From the NCBI GenBank assembly GCA_016295245.1, contig JAEDLO010000089.1:1-6184 (forward strand): DNA of 6,184 nucleotides. The letters are read 5' to 3'. The DNA comes from Bacteroidales bacterium. Lineage in GTDB: Bacteria > Bacteroidota > Bacteroidia > Bacteroidales > UBA932. Below the pieces are notes generated by a model, which worked only from the letters and a program-made list of their open reading frames with translations, was not told where the DNA came from and made no database searches. The position numbers and the translations under genes were made by a program. Positions 1 through 4,923 of this stretch are shown here, piece by piece (position 1 is the stretch's first letter; each line of letters starts with the position of its first letter).

Positions 1-249
1 TACAGGTATATTATTAAGAATCAAAGCTTTGGCTATATATACATCAGAAACATTAGCCAAAAAGACAGCGGGATAAAATTTGAGAATGGTATAATGTGTG
101 AACCTAATATCGGTTGGTCATGGTGTTTCAGATCCGGTAATGGACTATATCTTGGTCTTGGGGCATCCCTCATCTTCCCCTTGGGTGAATCTAGAACGGA
201 AAAAATAGTCTTGCCAATGCCTAAAATCTCCTTCGCTTTTGAGTTTTAA
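1..249 (+). CDS. C-terminal end of a probable outer-membrane beta-barrel protein (partial, 5' end outside window)
   Basis: Frame 1 is open from the first base to a TAA at 247-249, giving 82 residues without a start. The fragment has strands of alternating polar and hydrophobic residues separated by short turns, is rich in aromatic residues and glycine (for example GWSWCFRSGNGLYLGLGASL), and ends in ISFAFEF. A final amphipathic strand with a C-terminal Phe is the usual signal for barrel insertion by the BAM complex, so an outer-membrane barrel is the best inference. The family cannot be named from this piece. The reading frame ends 21 bp before a strong hairpin, consistent with a genuine gene end. 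It is the most AT-rich coding stretch of the window (93 G or C in the first 240 bases). An ordinary secreted protein cannot be excluded. Confidence 0.72.
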   Translation, partial: YRYIIKNQSFGYIYIRNISQKDSGIKFENGIMCEPNIGWSWCFRSGNGLYLGLGASLIFPLGESRTEKIVLPMPKISFAFEF

Positions 250-268
250 TCATTGCGTTATACCTATT

Positions 269-303
269 TCCGGGGCTCCCAACAAAGGAGTCCCGGATTT
301 ATA
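269..303 (+). terminator. Intrinsic-terminator-like hairpin between convergent genes
   Basis: Left arm CCGGGGCTCC (270-279), loop CAACAAA (280-286) and right arm GGAGTCCCGG (287-296) form ten pairs, extended by T269-A297. One pair is G275-T291. In the rightward transcript this is a G-U wobble, but in the leftward transcript it becomes an A-C mismatch, so the hairpin is better suited to end the upstream + gene. The tract after it (ATTTATATT) is only moderately U-rich. On the - strand the hairpin is followed by AAATAGG, so termination of the gene at 305-1045 would be weaker. It fills most of the 55-bp gap between the two convergent stop codons. Confidence 0.7.
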
Positions 304-304
304 T

Positions 305-1045
305 TCAGAAGCGGTATGCGACACCTCCGCTAAACGTAAAAAACCAACGGATTGGCAAGATATCGGTTGTCGTGATGCCTGCGTCTTTCTCACCGTATGA
401 AACGTGATATAGGTAGTTGTTTGTCAATCCATAGTGAAAAGCTGGTGTAATCTTGAGGTCGAATCGCCAGATACTGTAATTGAGTGTCATTCCAGCATCG
501 AGCGTGAATGAGAAGGCGGATTTCTTCTCCGTCCAACTCTTTTTCCAATACTGCCAAGATGTGCCCCAGGTTGCTTCGTGTTCCTGGCTTGAGGAGCCTG
601 CAATGTAACCGGGCGAAATGCCGATGAAGAACTCCATATCGCTGAATAAATTCATCAGAAATGCAGCTACGACATTTCCGGCATCTTCGTATTCATTGCC
701 GTATCCGAAATCTCGAGATATGACATCTGCCGAGCCAATCGTCCCTGCGTATACTCGTTCCCGCAAAGTACGAGCTTTAGTCCTATAAGCAAAGGCTACG
801 GGAGTCCCGAAGGCATTGCTGACATCGGCAACGGACGGAATCCATTGGAGCCCGGCCCTGTAACCGAGCCCGTTCCGGAAGAATTGCCCATAGCTTACAT
901 TGATAACAGCATCACCCTCTATATCTTTATAAATCGGGACATTCACCCCAGCCGAAAGAGAAATGTCCTTCACCTGTGCCGCCGCGCTAAGTTCTATCAG
1001 CATTGCAGCGATTATTATGATAAAACGCGAGAGATTTCTTGTCAT
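305..1045 (-). CDS. Secreted, probable outer-membrane beta-barrel protein of unknown function
   Basis: The 246-residue protein starts with a classical signal peptide: charged MTRNLSR, a hydrophobic core at about residues 9-19 (IIIIAAMLIEL), and a likely signal peptidase I site SAAA|Q at 23/24. Gln at +1 is common in Bacteroidota. The mature part has alternating strand-like segments with Gly/aromatic turns, such as residues 48-66, 124-148, 177-202 and 233-246, and ends in GVAYRF with a C-terminal Phe typical of outer-membrane barrels. About 220 mature residues would suit a small 8-10 strand barrel, which is inference. I do not recognise the family. The start follows the nuclease stop codon by 62 bp on the same strand, and I found no TAnnTTTG promoter in that gap, so co-transcription is plausible. 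A small hairpin ends 14 bp before the ATG. A Trp/Lys/Ser-rich stretch at 160-176 may be an extracellular loop. Confidence 0.8.
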   Translation of the reverse strand: MTRNLSRFIIIIAAMLIELSAAAQVKDISLSAGVNVPIYKDIEGDAVINVSYGQFFRNGLGYRAGLQWIPSVADVSNAFGTPVAFAYRTKARTLRERVYAGTIGSADVISRDFGYGNEYEDAGNVVAAFLMNLFSDMEFFIGISPGYIAGSSSQEHEATWGTSWQYWKKSWTEKKSAFSFTLDAGMTLNYSIWRFDLKITPAFHYGLTNNYLYHVSYGEKDAGITTTDILPIRWFFTFSGGVAYRF

Positions 1046-1059
1046 AAATTGAATTATTT

Positions 1060-1077
1060 TTCCATCACCTGATGGAA
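1060..1077 (-). other. Short inverted repeat just upstream of the outer-membrane protein start
   Basis: TTCCATCA (1060-1067) and TGATGGAA (1070-1077) are perfect 8-base inverted arms around CC. As RNA this would fold as seven pairs with a four-base loop. On the - strand it lies 14 bases before the ATG at 1045 and is followed by AAAAATAATTC, so it lacks the U-tract of a terminator. It could be a leader structure affecting translation of the downstream gene, or a protein-binding site. Its right arm also belongs to the first unit of the adjacent 9-bp tandem repeat, so it may be a by-product of that repeat. Confidence 0.4.
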
Positions 1078-1105
1078 GTGATGGAAGTGAGGGAATGATG
1101 GGAAT
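1071..1105. repeat. 9-bp tandem repeat, about four units, between the nuclease and outer-membrane protein genes
   Basis: Two exact copies of GATGGAAGT (1071-1079 and 1080-1088) are followed by an 8-base variant GAGGGAAT (1089-1096) and a 9-base variant GATGGGAAT (1097-1105). The array fills over half of the 62-bp gap and begins 3 bp beyond the stop codon of the nuclease gene. On the coding strand of these genes it is a C/T-rich run. Copy-number change by slippage could vary the spacing between the two genes, but with only two perfect units this is speculative. Confidence 0.6.
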
Positions 1106-1107
1106 TG

Positions 1108-2226
1108 CTACAGGAGTTTCTTGAGGTCCTCGATGTCTGGAAGTGCATTCCGGAACTTCTCCGGCATTTCATCTTTGGTCCTGTAGGTGGCAACGCCCAT
1201 TGGCTTGTTGTAGTCCTTAATCAGGTATTCCACAATAGATTTGTCGGCACTTTTACAAAGAACGAGGCCAATGGCCGGATTCTCGTGAGGCTTGCGGACA
1301 AAGTCATCCAGAACGGTGAGATAGCCGTTCAGCTGGCCGAGATATGCGGTTTTAAAAGGACCACGCTTCAACTCCACTGCAACCAGTGCGTTGAGTTCCC
1401 GATTGAAGAAAAGCAAATCCACCTTGAAGGTATGACCTTTTACCTCAACGGCATACTGGTTATTGATGAACAGAAAGTCCTGACCGAACTTGAGGATGAA
1501 ATCGCGGATATTATCGACAATCTCTTTCTCCAGCACCTTTTCGTCAACATCTTCAATGTCATCGGCATCTAACTCCTCCACATTGATGAAGTCGAGCAAG
1601 TACTCATCTTTGAAGGCGCGGATGGCACGACGGGCGCTCTTGGGGTCAGGGAATGTGGTAAGGAAGTTGTTCGGCAGCGCTCCCCGATGATGGAACTCAT
1701 CATTATCTATCGCTTTTATTACACCTTCCTTGCTCAAATGAGAAAGCGCCGTGATCTGAATATAATAGAGTCTTTCATCCCTGTCTTTCACTTTTTCCAA
1801 AATGCGGATATGGTGTGAAAACGGGACAGCCATAAATTCGCTGAGAGGGAATCCGCCAAAATTCGGCAATTCTGGTTGCCGAATTACAATGGTTTCAATT
1901 TCAGTATTTTGCAAATCGGCAACCGCGGTTGCCGATTTGCCTTCGATGGTCGCCCAAGCCTCGTAGAACTTGCGCATATTCTTGAGACTCGTGACCCCGA
2001 ACCCCATAAGTCCCGGAAGATCATTCTTAAGTTGGGCGCTGATGATTTCCACGGCTCCCGTACCCCAGAAACCATTTCTGGAGTTCTCTGAAATGTACCG
2101 GCCAATGCCGAAGTACAATTTGAGTTGCTCTTGGTTCGCGAGCCGGATGGCGTTGTACTGGCTCTGGAGTATGGCCTTCTTGATGAGCTCGACGGCCTGG
2201 AGGTATTTTTGTTCTATCTTGTCCAT
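1108..2226 (-). CDS. yhcG: DUF1016 / YhcG-type PDDEXK nuclease
   Basis: A complete 372-residue protein, close to the usual length of this family (E. coli YhcG is about 375). The N-terminal DUF1016_N domain (about 10-95) shows family landmarks: LYFGIGRYI (37-45), WGTGAVEIISAQL (54-66), and GFGVTSLKNMRKFYEAW (75-91). After a linker (about 96-124), the segment VPFSHHIRILEKVKD (134-148) leads into the C-terminal nuclease domain. The PDDEXK core is visible as D270 in FKVDLLFFNRELN and E285-x-K287 in VAVELKRGPF, followed by Q298 in GQLNGYLTVLDD and by NPAIGLVLCKSADK (316-329). The catalytic residues are intact, so an active, metal-dependent DNA nuclease is expected. Members are often found with restriction-modification or mobile-element genes, but none is in view here and the biological role is poorly defined. 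The linker codons lie across two palindromes. The symbol is by family resemblance, not proven orthology. The ATG at 2226 is supported by family length; the stop is TAG. Confidence 0.93.
   Translation of the reverse strand: MDKIEQKYLQAVELIKKAILQSQYNAIRLANQEQLKLYFGIGRYISENSRNGFWGTGAVEIISAQLKNDLPGLMGFGVTSLKNMRKFYEAWATIEGKSATAVADLQNTEIETIVIRQPELPNFGGFPLSEFMAVPFSHHIRILEKVKDRDERLYYIQITALSHLSKEGVIKAIDNDEFHHRGALPNNFLTTFPDPKSARRAIRAFKDEYLLDFINVEELDADDIEDVDEKVLEKEIVDNIRDFILKFGQDFLFINNQYAVEVKGHTFKVDLLFFNRELNALVAVELKRGPFKTAYLGQLNGYLTVLDDFVRKPHENPAIGLVLCKSADKSIVEYLIKDYNKPMGVATYRTKDEMPEKFRNALPDIEDLKKLL
1860..1885. repeat. Inverted repeat inside the nuclease gene (10-bp arms, 6-base loop)
   Basis: AATTCGGCAA (1860-1869) and TTGCCGAATT (1876-1885) are perfect inverted arms around TTCTGG. 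The site encodes residues 114-123 of the nuclease (VIRQPELPNF), in the linker between its two domains. It shares the core TCGGCAA with the longer palindrome at 1911-1940, 25 bp away. Confidence 0.85.
1911..1940. repeat. Perfect 30-bp palindrome inside the nuclease gene
   Basis: Left half GCAAATCGGCAACCG (1911-1925) is followed directly by its exact reverse complement CGGTTGCCGATTTGC (1926-1940), with no spacer. The symmetry stops at the flanking bases T1910 and C1941. In RNA it could form a 13-bp stem with a CGCG loop on either strand. It encodes residues 96-106 of the nuclease (GKSATAVADLQ) in the interdomain linker. A perfect 30-bp palindrome is very unlikely by chance and is not required by the encoded residues. 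Confidence 0.92.
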
Positions 2227-2443
2227 AGGGCAATCTCGTTAGGTATGTAAAGATACTGATTTCATTTGGAATAAGCGTTGACAAAACTGTAAAGTCTTTT
2301 TACACCATCTGTTACGAAATTTTACACTGTTTGTGGAGGTTGATTTTGTAAGTGATTGATAAATAATGATTTATAACGAATGGCACACCATTTGTTCCGC
2401 TTCGCGCAAAATAATCATCTATTACTTACAAAAAGGCTTCACT
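2227..2443. promoter_or_regulatory. Divergent intergenic region with four TGTAAA/TTTACA half-sites
   Basis: This AT-rich 217-bp gap separates the leftward nuclease gene from the rightward permease gene and should hold both promoters. TGTAAA occurs on the + strand at 2246-2251 and 2288-2293, each followed by G, and its complement TTTACA at 2299-2304 and 2321-2326. The middle two face each other as TGTAAA-N5-TTTACA. The two TTTACA sites lie within a larger direct repeat TTTTACAC (2298-2305 and 2320-2327). This could be an operator for a regulator controlling one or both genes, which is inference. I found no full TAnnTTTG promoter in either direction. The first 78 bases of the extended permease frame (from 2366) are also here but are probably untranslated leader. 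Confidence 0.4.
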
Positions 2444-4816
2444 ATGTCCGTAAATGCAAGAATGGCTTTCTTCAGCCTGACCAGAAGAAAAGGCCGTGTT
2501 CTCTCAAGAATAATTTCCCTGACCCTTGGTCTGGCGCTGGGCGTTTTCCTTCTTTCCTATGTCAACTACAGGTACAACTATGACAACTTTCTTCCCGACA
2601 ACGAGAGGATTTACAAGATATTCACCAATACTTCCGCCAATGGTGGGGGAGGCATTGACCAGCTTACCTTCTCGCCTCTGGCACACACCCTGATGAGAGA
2701 CTGCCCTGAAGTTGAAAGCGGAACTAGAATTTTCGGACCTATGACTTTTGCCTGGACAGGAGAAGATAAATCGGAGCATCAGCTCACGGCGTATGCTTGT
2801 GACAGCCTTTTCTTCAAGGTCCTTGACTTCGGCCTTCTTACAGGAGATGCGGCAAGCCTTGGCGATTTCAATAATATGCTCCTCTCGGAAGAGGCGGCAA
2901 AGAGAATTTTCGGCAACGAAGATCCTGTCGGCAAAGTCCTCAAGGACAATCTGGATTACCCGAAGACCGTGGTTGGAGTGTTTCGTGACATCCCGTACAA
3001 CACTTCGCTCGGACATTTTGATGCCATTGTCTCCGAGCACATGCACCAGACCCAGTATGACAAAGAATCCGGCTGGGACAACAGCAACGAGTACTACTCA
3101 TACGTGAAGCTGCGTCCGGGGGCATCCGCCGTGGATGTTGAGGCGTGGATGAACAATGCGATGGTGGACAAATACGGACTGCGCGAGATGGTGGACAAGT
3201 ATCAGCTGAGATTGATGATGGTACCCGTCAAGAGAGCGGAGGTGATGGTTGGCACCAGGGCCCAGTATATGGATTTCATCGCCATCATCACCGTGCTTGT
3301 GCTCATACTCTGCGCCCTGAACTACGCCCTGCTTTCGATTTCTTCTCTTGTGAACCGCAGCCGCACTATAGCGGTTATGCGTTGCACCGTCGCCGACAAG
3401 AAAGATATCCGAATACAGTTTATGTGGGAGACTCTTTTCGTGATGCTCGTTTCGGGAGCGCTCTCCGCCGCTCTTATTTTCCTTATGAAGGATTATCTGT
3501 CAACTACCATAGACAGCCCTGTTGCAGATCTGTTCAATCCGAAGAATATCTGGGTTACGGTACTTGTGATTATGGCTCTCTTTGTAGGTTCAAGCCTCAT
3601 TCCGGCTTCAATCTTCGCCTCAGTGCCGACTACCGTTGCATTCAAGGGTATCAGCGACAACAGAAAGGGATGGAAGCGCGCCCTGCTCTTCTTTGAGATA
3701 ACTTGCGTGAGCTTTGCCCTTGCCTTCCTGCTCGTTTCGGTACGTCAGATCAAGATGCTTACAGAAGGCGATATAGGTTACAATCAGAAGAATATGCTCT
3801 ACTTCAGCCTCTTTGTCCACGGCGGGGATGCCCTCTTCAATGCTGAACGCGACCTTGAAAACCTGCCTTGTGTCGAGAAAGTTGGAACAGCTTTATCTCT
3901 TCCTTGCTACGGCTATATGCCAAGCCATGCGTTCATTGACGAAAAGAGCGGCGAGATGAGCTTCCCGTTCGTCAGAGAACAGGTTTCTGATTCCTATTTT
4001 GATGTGATGGAGATGCAAATTCTTGAGGGCCGTATGTTCAACGAGTCGTCATCATTGGATGAAGTGGTCGTGAACCGCCATTTCCTTGAGATGGCCGGGA
4101 TGACCGAAGACCCGCTCGGACGCATCATCTGCCAGGGTGACAACGAAGGCAACATAGTGCAGAAACTCCGCATCATCGGTGTAGTCAATGACGTGCGCTC
4201 GACTGAAACGGGACGTTACCAGCCTATTGTTTATTCAAGCATACGCGAGAGCCTCAAATACGAGGACTGGTACTATGGCGGATTCCGCACGATGATACGC
4301 CTGGCCGATCTCAATCAGGCAAACGTCGATGCCGTAATGAAGAAGGTCAAGGATGATTACGAGACGATAGACAAGTATGCTTTGAATATATATGAAGAGA
4401 CATACAAGCTGAAGATGAGGGGAGAGTTGCATTTCAGAAATCTCTTGATGATAGTCTCGATTCTCGCCACCATCCTTGCGGCAATCGGCCTTGTAGGTTA
4501 CATCTCCGACGAGCTTAAACGACGTCGTAAAGAGGTGGCCATCAGGAAGTTGTGCGGCTCTTCCCTCTGGGGTATCATCAAGATAGTGGTCAGGGATTTC
4601 TCATATCTGGCAATTCCTTCGATACTTGTCGGCGAAATCCTGGCTGCAGTTGCTTCCGGCAGATGGCTGATGATGTTCGAATACCGCCTTCCTCTTGATT
4701 GGTGGATGTTTGCCCTGACTGGCGCTGCCGTGTTGGTTGCCATATATATCGTGGAAGCCTTGCTGACATTGCAGCTGGCCAGCGTCAACCCGGTCGAGAG
4801 CTTCAAGACTGAATGA
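2444..4816 (+). CDS. ABC transporter permease, MacB/FtsX type with two FtsX units
   Basis: From the ATG at 2444 the protein is 790 residues, a usual size for the large Bacteroidota permeases of the MacB/FtsX superfamily. The order is TM1 (about 21-40), first periplasmic MacB_PCD-like domain (41-275), TM2-4 (276-300, 326-347, 370-394), TM5 (411-433), second periplasmic domain (434-665), and TM6-8 (666-688, 716-738, 753-779). NYDNFLPDNERIYKIF (45-60) after TM1 is typical. RRRKEVAIRKLCGS (693-706) is the cytoplasmic motif that contacts the ATPase, and the protein ends with NPVESFKTE. Such permeases work with a separate MacB/LolD-like ATPase, not by moving substrate across the inner membrane but by coupling ATP use to periplasmic events such as efflux or lipoprotein release. 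The substrate is unknown and no ATPase gene is in the window. An in-frame ATG at 2366 would add 26 residues with no family character. AAAAAGG at 2430-2436 precedes the chosen ATG by 7 bases and favours 2444; ATG 2462 is another option. Confidence 0.93.
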   Translation: MSVNARMAFFSLTRRKGRVLSRIISLTLGLALGVFLLSYVNYRYNYDNFLPDNERIYKIFTNTSANGGGGIDQLTFSPLAHTLMRDCPEVESGTRIFGPMTFAWTGEDKSEHQLTAYACDSLFFKVLDFGLLTGDAASLGDFNNMLLSEEAAKRIFGNEDPVGKVLKDNLDYPKTVVGVFRDIPYNTSLGHFDAIVSEHMHQTQYDKESGWDNSNEYYSYVKLRPGASAVDVEAWMNNAMVDKYGLREMVDKYQLRLMMVPVKRAEVMVGTRAQYMDFIAIITVLVLILCALNYALLSISSLVNRSRTIAVMRCTVADKKDIRIQFMWETLFVMLVSGALSAALIFLMKDYLSTTIDSPVADLFNPKNIWVTVLVIMALFVGSSLIPASIFASVPTTVAFKGISDNRKGWKRALLFFEITCVSFALAFLLVSVRQIKMLTEGDIGYNQKNMLYFSLFVHGGDALFNAERDLENLPCVEKVGTALSLPCYGYMPSHAFIDEKSGEMSFPFVREQVSDSYFDVMEMQILEGRMFNESSSLDEVVVNRHFLEMAGMTEDPLGRIICQGDNEGNIVQKLRIIGVVNDVRSTETGRYQPIVYSSIRESLKYEDWYYGGFRTMIRLADLNQANVDAVMKKVKDDYETIDKYALNIYEETYKLKMRGELHFRNLLMIVSILATILAAIGLVGYISDELKRRRKEVAIRKLCGSSLWGIIKIVVRDFSYLAIPSILVGEILAAVASGRWLMMFEYRLPLDWWMFALTGAAVLVAIYIVEALLTLQLASVNPVESFKTE

Positions 4817-4863
4817 CGGCGCCTGGCCGGTATCGGTTCACACAGCATAATGCGGCGTTTATT

Positions 4864-4895
4864 ATTGTAATCTTGAGGAGTTTTGGCTACTTTTG
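4864..4895 (+). promoter_or_regulatory. Bacteroidota-type promoter for the TonB-dependent receptor
   Basis: TACTTTTG at 4888-4895 matches the Bacteroidota -7 consensus TAnnTTTG exactly. ATTG at 4864-4867 is a partial match to the -33 TTTG, with 20 bases between the boxes, within the usual 19-21. Transcription would start near 4900, leaving a leader of roughly 20 bases before the ATG at 4924. The gene can therefore be expressed independently of the permease. No strong terminator is seen in 4817-4863: GGCGCC and a weak CCGGTATCGG hairpin are present but have no adjoining U-tract, so read-through from the permease is also possible. Confidence 0.7.
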
Positions 4896-4923
4896 TCGAA
4901 GTGTATTACCGATTCCAATAGAA

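Noticed and set aside
1060..1077. Hairpin as a terminator of the nuclease gene
   Set aside because: On the - strand it is followed by an A-rich run, not a U-tract, and it sits immediately before the next start codon.
1105..1572. 155-codon open frame on the + strand opposite the end of the nuclease gene
   Set aside because: It lies wholly antisense to a well-recognised DUF1016 coding sequence, and its translation shows no independent family features or signal.
2248..2255. TATCTTTA on the - strand as a -7 box for the nuclease gene
   Set aside because: It matches TAnnTTTG at all but the last fixed base, but the nearest TTTG is 26 bases away instead of 19-21, so I do not call it a promoter.
2278..2283. 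TTGACA resembling a sigma-70 -35 box
   Set aside because: The base pairs at the expected -10 distance (TACACC) do not match TATAAT, and Bacteroidota housekeeping promoters use a different consensus.
2366..2443. Upstream in-frame ATG extending the permease by 26 residues
   Set aside because: The added residues do not resemble the N-terminus of this family. The ATG at 2444 gives the normal short cytoplasmic tail before TM1 and has a purine-rich stretch 7 bases upstream.
2504..3046. 180-codon frame on the - strand within the permease gene
   Set aside because: It is antisense to the conserved N-terminal part of the permease and its composition is that of a shadow frame.
3145..3696. 183-codon + frame overlapping the permease
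   Set aside because: The permease frame runs intact through this region with membrane segments in the expected places; the overlapping frame gives a Cys/His/Arg-rich translation with no recognisable domain.
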